A DNA stretch of 64,000 bases, taken from positions 153,334 to 217,333 of the forward strand of contig VLTN01000060.1 of assembly GCA_008330645.1 (NCBI GenBank), read 5' to 3'. Of the stretch, positions 11,801-22,042 are shown in pieces (within the stretch, counting starts at the first letter, position 1; each line of letters begins with the position of its first letter). The DNA comes from Cafeteria roenbergensis. Lineage: Eukaryota; Sar; Bigyra; Bicosoecida; Cafeteriaceae. Made by a program: the position numbers and the translations under genes. Below the pieces are notes generated by a model. The model was given only the letters and a program-made list of their open reading frames with translations, had not been told where the DNA came from and did not search any database.

Positions 11801-14634
11801 GCCCGGCCCACGCCAGGCCGCCTCACCGCGCCGGCAGAGCCGGATATTCCCGAGCCGCTGCCGGCAGAGCTCATTTGGGGCGTGATCACCACCGGCGCGC
11901 CACTCCGCCGCGGCGGGCCGTGGGCGGCGTGGGCCGCCCGGCCGCGCCTGGGCGAGGTGGAGGCGCCCGCCCCACGCGCCGACCGCGCCGCCGCCGCGGC
12001 CCACGGCGCTGCCGGCAGCCCGGGCCTCGTGGCTTGCCCCCGGCTGGCGCCTCTCAGCCCGCGAGCCGCTCCCGCAGCCTCCGTCGCAAGGAGCGACGCC
12101 GGCGCCGGCGCGGCGTCGCTCGCTTCCGCTGGTCCAACCGACGTCGGCGGCTTGCTGCTGCCTCTGCTGCTTCTGCGCGTCCCGGCCTCCTCCGGCAGAG
12201 CCACCGGTGTCCAGCTTCCAGGCCTTCCTCCGTCCACTTCGTGGCTCTGCCGGCCGACAGCGATGCGACTCCCGTCGAACGGCTGCGCGCCGCGGCGCTG
12301 CCCGGCCGCCCGGCGCCGCGCCGCCGGCACGCTGCTTCCCTCGGAGTCGCTGCTCACCGGCTCTGACGCCGCCACGTCGCTCAGAGCGTCGCTAGCCACG
12401 CCGCCACCGTCACCCGTGCGCTCCTGCCCCGTCAATGCTGCGGCGCCCGGCACCCCCGGCGGCAGCCTCAGGGCAGAGCCGTTCGTTGCTTGGGCAGGAC
12501 CGCCTGTCGAACCCCCCACCCTCTCTTGGGCTGGCGCAGCGGGGACGAGCGACGGGTGGCTGGCTGGCTCTAGGGGCCCCCAGGGGGCCCCTCCGGCTGA
12601 GGCTGACGACGGGGTGCCGGCCACAGCCGCCATTGGGTCCGGCCCCGGGATGGTTGGCCACGGATAGCGCAGCGGCAGAGCCCAGTTGCGGGTGCTGTTG
12701 AGGTCCAGCCCGCCCGGCCCGCTGCCGCCCAGCACGCCAGCAGCGGATCCTGCCGCTGCCGATCCTTCCGCTGCCGATCCTGCCGCCGCCGATCCTGCCG
12801 CTGCCGATCCTGCCGCTGCGGCCTCCTCCCCCAGCCGCTCCGCCCCCTCGCGAGACAGCACCCACAGAGCGCTGGCAATTGCCTGGCAGGCCGCTGCGGC
12901 GGCACGCGCCACGCCCTGCGCCGCGGGGGCACGGCGCGTCGCTCCCCTGCCCCCCGCTGCTGCTGCCGCGTCGCTCAGCGCGAGAAGATCGATGGTCCTC
13001 TGCTTGAGGGGTCCGGCCGTGGCCGCCGCCGGGTCGACCGGCGAGGCCGCCGCCTCGTGCTTGCACAGCGACCCCCACAGCGCCGGGAACGCCCCCAGGT
13101 CCCAGAGCAACGCCCTCTGGACCCTGTGGCCCGCCAGCCCGTGAATGAGCGTCGCGCACGCAGCGTGCAGCCGCGGCTTTCGCGCCTCTAGCCGGATGGC
13201 CGCCAGCGCCGCCCAGCCACCCAGGGCGCCGCTCACCGCCTTGGCGCCGAGGGGCCCCCCGCTGACCGCTGCCAGGCACCGCAGGAGGGGCTCGAGCACC
13301 GTGGAGCCGCACGCCTGCGGGGGGCACGCCGACGGCCAGGCCACGCCCTCCGGCCGCAGCCGCCGGGGCCTTGCGGGCCACGGTGGCTCCTCGGCGCTGC
13401 CCGGCGCCGCCCCTGGGATGACCAGGTCGTCTCTGTTGGTGCGCAGAGCGAGGGCAACCACTGGGGCCGGCGGCCCCACCTCCGCCACCAGGAGCCGGGC
13501 CACGGCGTCCGGCCCCCGCTTGGCAATGAAGAGACGTCGGCAGCCCTCCGAAGCGCTCAGCCACGACGCGAGCAGAGTCAGAGCCGGCGCAAGCACGGCC
13601 CGACGGCGGGAAATTTCAGCTTCCATCGCGGCTGGCGCCCCAGCGCCAGCAACGACGCTGGCAGCAGGTCCTCCAGACGCAAGGCTTGTAGCTGAGGCGC
13701 CTCCAGCGTCAGAGCCAGCACCAGCACCAGCACCAGCACCCGAGGCGCCGTCAACCCCGCCTGCGGCAGCAGCCGGGGCTGTGTCGCTCCCAGCAGACGC
13801 CTCAAGCCTCGCCGTCCGGCGCCCCGCGCTGGCTTCCTCGGGCGACGCCTGCCCCTGCGACTTGAATTCTTTGCAAACCGCCAATACCAGCTGGATGCCG
13901 CCCATGGCGCGGCCGAGCAGCAGCGCGTTGGAGGACTTGCGAGCTCCCCCCGCGCGGCGCTGCAGGCTGCGAATCGCCGCCAGTGCGGGGCGGGCGAGGG
14001 GCGGGGGCGGCGCCGCGTTTTCTGGCGCCGCGGCCACGAGCAGCTCGAGCAGTTGCTTTGCGCCGCCGTCCTTGGCAAGCGCGGTCGCCGCGCGGGCTGC
14101 GGGCGCGGGAAGAGAGGGCACAGGTACGGGGAAGCACCAATCCGCGCTGGGTGTGGCGACGTTGGGGCCGCTTCAACGGAGCGAGCGCTCGGGCGCTGCC
14201 GGAGAGTGGACAGCGCTGCAGCAAATCAGGGGAAATTTGCGGCGCCTGCCTTGTGCTCACGGGAGGCGCGAAGCAGCTGCTCCAGGGACCAGCACACGGA
14301 AGTGCACCGCCGCAGGCTGGCTTCGCTCGTGATCGGGCCGAACTTCCCCTCTGTCAGGGAGGCGGCCAGCATCATCAGCCGCGACGCGGCTGACTCCGCC
14401 GTGAGCGCCGAACGGCCGTCCTTCGAGCTGCAGATGGACCGGATGCGGGCCAGCGCCGAATCGACGACAGCTTCGTCGGCCTGGGTGAGCTGTAGCACCG
14501 CCGAGCGCGCCTGCGAGCGAGGAGACCTTGCGTGTGCAATCGGGGTTGACTCTGGACGCCCTCGCGCGCTGGTCGCCCCCAAGGCCCGCGAGTCGACGGC
14601 TCACATCATCGCCTTCTTCCCATTCGCTGGCCAT
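5845..14634 (-). CDS. Giant cytosolic carboxypeptidase (CCP/AGTPBP1-type tubulin deglutamylase)
   Basis: Three exons, 14634..14605, 14510..14261 and 14096..5845, give 2,843 residues. Introns of 94 and 164 nt both start GTGAGC and end CGCAG, and the joins keep frame. Exon 1 encodes only ten residues (MASEWEEGDD). The N-terminus is armadillo-like, with DGGAKQLLELL and MGGIQLVLAVCKEF matching CCP1. Near residue 1560 starts the CCP-specific beta-sandwich (FESRFEGGNLRAAV, FNFRVTGM). The M14 zinc-carboxypeptidase domain follows: HPGESN (zinc His and Glu, about residue 2300), NPDGV, DFHGH (zinc His, about 2395) and YTIEASF (catalytic Glu, about 2464). The enzyme would trim glutamates from tubulin tails. 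It is much larger than animal CCP1 (about 1,200 residues) because of Ser/Ala/Gly-rich, poly-Asp and poly-Gly inserts; unrecognised introns within these inserts cannot be excluded. Confidence 0.85.
8586..8704 (-). repeat. Poly-Asp-encoding trinucleotide tract in the carboxypeptidase gene
   Basis: An imperfect GTC/ATC trinucleotide run on the plus strand encodes an almost uninterrupted Asp/Gly acidic stretch (about residues 1890-1930) of the carboxypeptidase. Likely length-variable. Confidence 0.8.
12735..12820 (-). repeat. 15-nt tandem repeat in the carboxypeptidase gene
   Basis: About five to six units of a 15-mer (plus strand GATCCTGCCGCTGCC, with one- or two-base variants) encode Gly-Ser-Ala-Ala-Ala/Glu pentapeptides in the carboxypeptidase. 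A related 15-mer encoding Gly-Ala-Asp-Pro-Ser units occurs at about 9420-9490. Confidence 0.75.
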
Positions 14635-14831
14635 GAGCTGCCGGGCCCGCAGGGTCCCGCCGGGCACCGGCCGGCGGCCCAGCGGCCCAGGGCGGTGGCT
14701 TGCGTGGACGAGCTCACAACGTTTGGCAGCTCTGCCTGAATCGGGCAAAAACGCCTCGGCGCGGCCGTGTTGGGCCATCGCGCGCGCAGCGTCCGAGCGC
14801 ACCCCTGCAGGGCCGGCCGGACTGCCCCGAG
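14635..14831. promoter_or_regulatory. Divergent promoter region, carboxypeptidase / PDI
   Basis: A 197-bp interval between the start codons of the carboxypeptidase (-) and PDI (+) genes must hold both 5' UTRs and promoters. No TATA box or recognisable element was seen; the call rests on geometry. Confidence 0.45.
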
Positions 14832-16994
14832 ATGGCAAGACTGCTTCTCGCTGCAACTGCGGCCGCGGCCCTGGCCTCTGCTGCGGCCCGAGTCGTCAAC
14901 CTGGACGACTCCAGCTTTCAGCGCGCAGTCGGGGAGTCGAGTGAGCAGGCGCGACAGCGCCCCTGGCGCTACCCCGGACGCCGCTTGCCGCGCGGGTGGC
15001 GGGAACGTTTGCCCCCTCCCCCGTTTCGACCGTGCCGTGCGTGGGAGCCAGTGTCCAGCCACACCCCGCCGGCGCGCACCGTTCCGATGTCGCCACGTTG
15101 TCGCGCACTGATTTGCGCCCGATGCGCTCGCAGGCGCCCTTCTCGTCAAGTTTTACGCACCGTGAGCAACGTTCGATACGCCCGCCGGTGCCCTCGGCAC
15201 GTGCCTGCGTGCTGCTGGTGCCGTCCTTCGGCGCAGCGCGCGGCTGCCACTGCCGGGCTGCCACCCTCACAGCAAGTTGCGCGCCTCCCGCCCTTTGCGC
15301 CGCGCTACGCTGCCTCGCAGATGGTGCTCGCACTGCCAGGCTATGGCTCCCGAGGTTGACGCGCTGCCGGCCGCTCTGGAAGGCTTGACAAATGTGAATG
15401 GCGACCAAACGACCGTCGCTCGCGTCGACTGCACCTCGCCCGCCTCCCACGAAACGTGCACCTCCCTGCGCGTCGGGGGCTACCCCACCGTTAAGCTCTT
15501 CACTCGTGACTCCGCCTACGCGTTCGACGACCGCCGCACGACGGACGCTCTCAAAGCGTTCGCTCTGGAGGGCTTCGCCTCCTCCCCGTCCGAGCCCTTC
15601 GTCTCCACGTGGCAGGCCCCTGCCGACCAGGCCGCGCCCGCAGCAGCGGAGGCAGATGTGCAGGCCGCCGGGGAAGCGGGTGTGCAGCCGGCGCAGGAGC
15701 GCCCGGCAGAGCCTGAGGCACGCGAGCCCGAGGCCGCCCCCCAGCCAGATGAGGCCGCCCCCCAGCCCGAGGAGGCTGCCCCCCAGCCAGATGAGGCCGC
15801 AGTGGGCGCGGGGGTGGAGCCCGTGACAGTGGAGGTGGAGCGTCCCAGCGACCAGCAGCAGGAGCCCGAGGAGCCCGAGCAGTTGGTGTTCCGCGCCGAC
15901 GCGCGTGAGAGCGCGGTGCGGGAACTCACGGAGGAGTCGTTCGAGCACGACACGCAGGCCGCCACAGGCAGCACCACCGGAGGCTGGCTTGTGGAGTTCT
16001 ACGCGCCGTGAGTCGCGTGGGCGCGCACCCTGCTCGCTTGGTTGCTGCGGCTATCGCGCTGGACAGAGGCAGTTCGCAGGCAGTGTTTCCGGCACGGCGC
16101 GCAGCCGCCCGTCGCATCGGACCGCTTCTCGGCGGGTGGGGGCCTTGTTGCGACCGCGCCAGGTTCGCACTCACGCGCCTAGGGCGGTCCCGCTGCGCCG
16201 CTCCACCCCGCCCCGACTCCCCCCCCCCCCCACCCTCCACCTCCCCTCCCTGCCGCCGCAGCTGGTGCCCTCACTGCAAGTCCTTCGCACCCCAGTACGA
16301 GAAGGTGGCCCGCGCTCTCCGCGCCCGCCGCGCGCCTGTGACTGTCGCCAAGGTGGACGCCGCTGCCCACCCCGCGCTCGCCCGCCGCTTCGGCGTCCTC
16401 TCCTTCCCCTCGCTGCGGCTCATCGCCAACGGCAGGGTGTGGGCATACCCCAGCGACCGGTCGCGCTCCGTGGCCAGCGTGGTGGACTTCGCACAGTCCG
16501 CCTTCAAGGCGCTGCCCTCGGAGCCCGTTCCCCCGCCCGCCACGCTCCTCAACCAACTCCAGGAGGAGCTGTCCGCGGCGGCCGCCGCAGCCGTCAGGCT
16601 GGCGTCGTCCGAGACGCAGGCCGTTGCGCTCATCGCCGCGTCGGCCTTCCTGGGCGGCATGCTGGTTATGCTAGCCATCACTGCAACAGTCATGTGCATC
16701 CTGCCAGTGCCCGCCCCGCGCGCTGCTCCAGCGCCGGCACAGGCCAGCATCGCGACGTCCGTGGCCCGCGCGCTTGGTCCCGCCGCCGCGGCCCAGGCCA
16801 GGCACCACAGCGCGGCCGTCTCCCCGTCAGTGGGCCCGGGGGCGGGCGGCACGGTGACGCCGCCAGTCGACGGCACCATCACACCCATGATCCTAGAGGC
16901 GGACCTGAGCGAGGACGAGGCACCCATTCTCGGGGCGGCCGCCTCCCCCAAGCCCAAGGCCCGCCGGCGCAAGGGTGCTCGCAAGCCCAAGTGA
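14832..16994 (+). CDS. Membrane-anchored protein disulfide isomerase with two thioredoxin domains
   Basis: Four exons, 14832..14940, 15134..15161 (28 nt), 15321..16007 and 16262..16994, give 518 residues. An N-terminal signal peptide (MARLLLAATAAAALASAA) leads to thioredoxin domain 1 with active site WCSHC and the cis-proline segment GGYPTVKLF. An acidic Glu/Pro/Ala linker with repeated AAPQPDE/AAPQPEE units follows, then thioredoxin domain 2 with WCPHC and LSFPSLRLI. One transmembrane helix (ALIAASAFLGGMLVMLAI) precedes a Pro/Ala-rich, presumably cytosolic tail ending in a basic KARRRKGARKPK. A role in oxidative folding in the ER lumen is expected, as for TMX-type PDIs. All introns run GTGAG to GCAG. 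Introns 2 and 3 fall at the same codon, just before the Trp of each active site (both phase 2). Confidence 0.85.
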
Positions 16995-17284
16995 CCGGCA
17001 GCCGACCGGCAGGTGACTGGGAGCTGACTGGTGCCGACGCGCGCCACGCAGCCCCTTCGCACGCTCCCCACCCCCCGGGCTGTCCCCTGCCCGAGCGTGC
17101 CGGCCCGTGACATGCTGACCCGACTCTCGATTCCAGCGTCGGTGCTGCGGCCGGCGCTGGGGCCGGTGCTGCAGCCGGCGCAGAGTGCGAACCCGCGCAA
17201 CGACGCTGCGCCCCGAATCCCGCTGTCCGTTGACCCGCACCCTGAAGCCACCGTGCCGCCGCCAAAGCACCACCGGCCTGCCTG

Positions 17285-17941
17285 TCACCCAGACTGCGAT
17301 GGCTTGGCCGCAGCCCACGCCTTGAGGCGCTCCACGACGTCACCGCAGCCGGCGCCCGTCACGCCCGAGCAGGCGATGCACTCGAGCTTGGTGCCCCGCT
17401 CCTCGGCAGCCAGCGCCACCTCGCACAGCCCCATCAGGTCCGCAGTCTCGGCGACCGTGAGCCGGCGCAGAGCGTCGATCTTGTTGAGCAGCACGAGGCA
17501 AGGCGTGCCCTTCATGCCCTCATGGCGAATCAGCCGGTTCAGCTCCACGCTGGATGCCGCTACCTGCTCCGGCTGGGACAAGTCCACCACAAACACTAGA
17601 GCATCACTCGCAGCCAGGTAGCTCGGCCACAGCGGGATCATGGGCGAGCCGACCTCCCGCAGCGTAGTGGACACCTCTCCGGTTGCAAGCGACTCGATCT
17701 CCTGGCCCGTGGTACTCGCGGTCTCGAGGTGGCCGCGCTCCAAAGGGGTTCCAGACGTTATGGCTGCGGCCGCGCGTGATCAGGCAGGTGGGGCTTTGCG
17801 TGGGAGTTCTGAGCGCGCAACGGAGCCAAGCCCAACGACATGTCCTTGCGCCGAGCTCTCACACCGAATGCGCCGCGCCAGCAAAGTCTTTCCGACTGCC
17901 TCGCAGCCCAGAAGGAGGACATTCAGACTGCCATCTGCCAT
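17285..17941 (-). CDS. ARL16: ARL16-like small GTPase
   Basis: Two exons, 17941..17863 and 17763..17285, give 185 residues, close to human ARL16 (197). The intron (99 nt) starts GTGAGA, ends CGCAG and is phase 1. Exon 1 has the P-loop LLLGCEAVGKT. The joined protein continues through STTGQEIESL (switch region) and REVGSPMIPLWPSYL, where the usual DxxGQ is replaced by an E-V-G-S context as in ARL16, whose equivalent is ELGG-C-M. It then has DALVFVVDLS and LLNKIDAL (the NKxD guanine motif). No N-terminal myristoylation glycine is seen. ARL16 is known from ciliary traffic; a flagellar role here is inference. It is divergent from the DnaJ gene 174 bp away. Confidence 0.82.
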
Positions 17942-18115
17942 CGCAGTGAGCAGCGGGGCGGCGGGGGGGGGGCGCGGGCGATGCACCGGTGGTGTGAATG
18001 GCGTTTCGGGGACTCCCGCCATCAATTCCGGCAGAGTCGGCAGCGATATTTGGCCTTCCATTGGGCGCTGACGACTGCAACGCTGCCGCTGCGCACACGC
18101 GCGTCCCTGGCGCGG
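17942..18115. promoter_or_regulatory. Divergent promoter region, ARL16 / DnaJ
   Basis: A 174-bp interval between two start codons on opposite strands. Shared promoter inferred from spacing only. Confidence 0.4.
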
Positions 18116-18978
18116 ATGGCAATGAGCTCCGCCGCACGGCGCGTTGCCGCGCGGATTCACCGGGCCTTGCCGGGCAGCTCGATTCCGCGGCGACCCATCC
18201 ACGCGTCCTCGGCGTCGCCTGCCGACCAGCGCCAGCACTCGGACCGAAGCGCCTGGCACAATGTCAGCGCCGGCCCCGCGGACCACTACCGCATCCTCAA
18301 CATCCCGCACCACGCCACCAAGGCGGAGGTCAAGCGCGCCTACCTCCTCATGGGTGAGCCCGGGAAGGCGCCGCCTGGCCTCGGTTAAGAATTGTGCTTT
18401 CCGCGGGCGGCTAGCGGCCAGAGCCCCCCCACCGCGCATTGCTTCCGCGCCATTGCTGAATGCTGCTTTTGTTCCGCGCAGCGAAGAAGCACCACCCGGA
18501 CGTGTCCGACAGCACGTCCAGCGACGCCATGTTCCGTGCTGCCGCTGAGGCCTACGAGACGCTTGGGGACGACGCGAAGCGCAGGGAGTACGACGAGGAG
18601 CGGCTCGGCTCGTCGATTGTTGCGGAGGCGACCGAGGCCGAGGCCGAAGCGCGCCCAGGCCAGCGCAGGCCGCGCACAGCAGCAGACCTGCGGCGCAAGA
18701 ACGAGCCGTGGAACACCAGCGTTGGCGGTGCGTACACGCGCGCGGAGCATGAGGCGGCGTTCCGCGACGCCATGTACGGCACCATGGAGCGCATTCGGAT
18801 GGAGCGCCAGATGCAGGGCACGCTCAGCCGCGAAAACCGCGAGCGCGTGCACGTCCCCTCGCAGGCGGAGACTGTGCGCTCGCTGGTGGGGCGGCCGCTC
18901 GCCTTCGCGGCGGTGGTTGCGGTGAACTGCCTGCTCGCAATGGGGTACTTTTACCCGCAGCTCAGCCCCCTCGCCTGA
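18116..18978 (+). CDS. Mitochondrial J-domain (DnaJ/Hsp40) protein with C-terminal membrane helix
   Basis: Two exons, 18116..18353 and 18482..18978, give 244 residues. The 128-nt intron (GTGAGC to CGCAG) splits the J-domain just before the HPD loop; joining gives DHYRILNIPHHATKAEVKRA, YLLMAKKHHPD and AAEAYETLGDDAKRREYD, a complete J-domain. The N-terminus (MAMSSAARRVAARIHRALPG) is basic and amphipathic, like a mitochondrial presequence. No Gly/Phe region or Cys-rich zinc domain follows; instead there is a charged segment and a hydrophobic helix near the C-terminus (LAFAAVVAVNCLLAMGYFY). It would stimulate an Hsp70 ATPase, probably at a mitochondrial membrane. Confidence 0.8.
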
Positions 18979-19395
18979 GCGGGCCTAGGCCGTCTCCGGC
19001 TCCCCTACCACCATTCATCGCCCGCCCCTCCCTCCTGTGCCGGCCGGGAAGACGCCCCCTCCCCTCTCCCGGCCTTGGCGGAAGTATTTCCCGCGGCTCA
19101 CTTTTGCCGGGAGCCCGGGGCGTGTTTTTTGCGTGCCTTCGTCTGCCCCGAGCTGCTGTGCGTGAGGCTGCCGTGCCACTGCGCAAAACCTGTAAACTGT
19201 GCCGCGTTTGAAGCCCGGCGCGGCTGCTCTCCCGTCACAGCGCGCGCCCCAAGGCCCGCGCAGTGTGCTGCCAATCTGACGAGCAGACCGCCACGAACTC
19301 ACGCAGCTTCGAGCACACGCACCCACGCAGCATGCAGTCGGGGGACGCCAAGCAACGGCTGCGCGCAGGCGCCGTCGCCCCCGCACCAGGCACGA
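18979..19395. other. Convergent intergenic region
   Basis: A 417-bp interval between the DnaJ stop (+) and the CID gene stop (-). A TGTAA motif lies at about 19190, 210 nt after the DnaJ stop; it may be a polyadenylation signal, but it is not seen consistently after other genes here. Confidence 0.4.
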
Positions 19396-21888
19396 CTACC
19401 TCTGGCCCGGCACGCGCGCGGCGCGCGAGGGGTGCACGGGGGGCATGCGCCTGGCCGCGGCAGGGGCTGCGCTCCCGGCAGCGCCACCGCCAGACCAACC
19501 CGCCGCAGCAGCGCCGCCGGCCGCCGGGGCGCCACGTCCGCCTGGTGGCGGGGGGCCCCCGAGGAGGGAGCGGCGCGGCTGCGCCGGGCCCCCGAGCAGG
19601 CTGCCTCTGCCCGGCGGCCCGGCAGCTGCCGCCGGCCCGTGGGAGGCAGCGTAGCCGCCCGTGGGGCCGTACGCACGCCCACTCTGGGCGGCGAGGCCTT
19701 GCGGCGGCGCCGCGCCGCTCGACGGCGGAGGGCCCCCGTAGGCAGGCGGCGGAGGGCCCCCGTAGGCAGGCGGCGGAGGGCCCCCGTAGGCAGGCGGCGG
19801 AGGGCCCCCGTAGGCAGGCGGCGGAGGCCCTCCTCGGTAGCTCTGGCCCTCATACCCCGCCCCGGCAGCCGGCGCACCGGCCCCGTCCTGCAGCACCGCC
19901 TGTGCATCCCCAAGCCGGTCCACCTCCGCCTGGACGGCCAGGTACGTGGTGGCTGCCGCCTCCGCGGCCGCCGTGGCCCGGTCCAGGTTGGAGCGGTCGC
20001 GCGCCAGCCCCGCCTCCAGGTCCGCCGCCGTGCCGAGCAGGCGGTGCGCTGCTGCCAACTGCGTGTCAGCCGCGTCCCTCAGAGCCTCGCGGAGGCGCCG
20101 GAGCGACGCAAGCGCGGCCGACGTCTCCAGAAGCAGCGCCCCTGCGGGCGGGGCCGCCTCAACCGTCAGCCGGACCCGCCACTGCTTGGCATCGCTGCCA
20201 GCACCGGCGCTGCCGGCGGCAGCTGCGCCTGCCCCGTCCGCGCCCGGGCCAGGGCTACCTTCGGACCCAGGGCTGTACACTTCGGCAGCGCCCTCGCCGT
20301 CCGCGCTGCCGCCAGAGCCCGCCGAGACGGGACTGCCCGCTGCCGCTGCGCCGGCGTCGGCGTCGGCGTCGGCAGCAGCAATATCGTCGTCCCCTACGCT
20401 CGCGGGCGAACCCACTTCCTTCTCCTGTCCCTCCTCGGCAGAGCCGGAAGAGCCCGAACGTGCCCGCTTGCTGGGCGGCGCATCGTCGTCGTTGTCCCCG
20501 CGGAGCTCTGCCCTGGTTGCCTCGAGCGACGTCGACTCGTCTCCAGCTCTGCCAGTCACAACCCAGTCACCCTCTGCACCGCCGCGCACCACCACGAGCT
20601 GGCGCACCTTGTCAAGCGCGTCGCCGGCCTCGCGAGAGGCGGCCTCGAGGTGAACCCTGGACCCTTCCATCCGCTCTGCCGCCGCCAGGCCGGCCTTGAC
20701 AAGGGGCGGTTTAGTGTCGGGCGCGTCTGCGAGCGACACCGCGGCCAGCGCGGCCTGCCTGCTGGCCTCGTCGTCCTCCACCTCCTGCGAGCCGCGGTAG
20801 GCGGCGAGCAGAGTGAGGAGCGGGCTGTGCCTCGGTCCCAGGCCCCACCCTCCGCTGCCGCCGCGCGACTTTCGGCGGCTGCTTCGGCCGCTGGTCGCGT
20901 CGCCGGATGCCTCGCTGCTGTCGATCACGAACCCGCCGCCGCCGCCGCCGCCGCCGCCGCCCGTCTCGAGGTCGTCCTCCGGGTCCAGGTCGAGAGCGGC
21001 GTCTGCGGCGGCGTCTGCAGCGGCCGCGTCCTCGTCGTCGCTGTGGTCGATGTCTTCCTCCTCGTCCCGGCCGCTGCGCGCGTTGTGGCCGCCCCCCGCG
21101 CTCGCTTGCCCGTGGCCGTGGCCGTGGCTGTGGCTGAGGCCGCCGCTGGTGGCGCCGGCGCCAGCCGGCGAGGGCGGGGCCGCAGACGCGGCCTCGCTGT
21201 CACCGCGCGCGATGGCCAGCAGGCGAGCAGCCGCCGCCCCGCCCAGCGTGCCCCTGTCGCGCCAGATGCCGAGCACGCGATCCACCTTGGGGCGAATTTC
21301 GGCGCAGGCCGCGTCGTCGCGCACGGCCGCAACGGCGCGTTCCATCACCTCCTGCGCGAGCCCGGCGGGCGTGTCGTCGTGGTCCTTGCGGGCGCGCTGC
21401 AGCACGTCGTTCAGCACGTACCACAGCGCCAAGCGGCCGTCGGGTGCCGCCTGGGCAAAAACCTCCCACCAAACGCCAAGCGTCTCCTTGAAGCTCGCCT
21501 TGTGCAGCCGCACGTACGTGGACATGGCTGCGAGGCACGGGTCAGCCACACGGATGGCAGCAGCCTGGCTTTGAGCGCGCTGGGCGTCGCGGGCCTCGCA
21601 AAGTCTTGTTTGCCAACGAAGCGCCCCCCGAGCCTCCCTCTCTCATGAGAGAGGGAGCCCGGAGCCACGTGGGCAGGCACGCCCGCTGGGGCCGCGCGCG
21701 GCACTTGCAAAGGGCCCGTGCGCTCCCGCTTGCAGGGGCGGTGCAAGGCCTCGCCACCGCGCGGAGCGAGGAGCGCGGCAACCTGCGCGCACCGCCCGCC
21801 CGGCACGAGCCGCCTCACTATGGATTGACTCTTGGGACCTGTCCAGCGCCTCGAGCCGCTTGCGCATGGCCCCGGCGTTGAAGGGCAT
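19396..21888 (-). CDS. CID-domain protein (RPRD1/Rtt103-like RNA polymerase II CTD binder)
   Basis: Two exons, 21888..21819 and 21527..19396, give 733 residues. The intron (291 nt, GTGAGG to CGCAG, phase 1) lies inside helix 1-2 of the CTD-interacting domain. Joining produces MRKRLEALDRSQESIHTM then STYVRLHKASFKETLGVWW, WYVLNDVLQRARK and RPKVDRVLGIWRDRG, the CID fold of RPRD1/Rtt103/Pcf11. It should bind phosphorylated heptads of the polymerase tail during termination. The middle is acidic and low-complexity. A helical coiled-coil-like region lies around 19950-20150, as in RPRD proteins. The C-terminus is Gly/Pro-rich with tandem Tyr-Gly-Gly-Pro-Pro-Pro-Pro-Ala octapeptides. It is divergent from SDA1. 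Confidence 0.8.
19723..19818 (-). repeat. Four perfect 24-nt tandem repeats encoding YGGPPPPA
   Basis: Four perfect copies of a 24-mer at 19723, 19747, 19771 and 19795, followed by a partial variant at 19819. They encode Tyr-Gly-Gly-Pro-Pro-Pro-Pro-Ala octapeptides in the tail of the CID protein. Confidence 0.9.
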
Positions 21889-22042
21889 GGCGCGCCCCGA
21901 GAGCCGAGCGGCCGGCTGGTGCCGCTGCGCCCGACCTCCAGAGCCGCCCGCGAGTCTGCCAGCGACTGGCGGGCGTCCGTGCGGCTCTGCTCGGCGCTGC
22001 GGGGACGCACACCCTTCGGCGCCCGCGCGCCCGTGGGTCGTC
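21889..22042. promoter_or_regulatory. Divergent promoter region, CID protein / SDA1
   Basis: A 154-bp interval, the tightest divergent pair in the window. Both transcripts must start here. No named motif recognised. Confidence 0.45.

Noticed and set aside
19075-21648. 857-codon plus-strand frame opposite the CID gene
   Set aside because: Composition is Arg/Ala/Gly/Pro-rich with no domain; the minus strand encodes a coherent CID protein with a frame-preserving intron.
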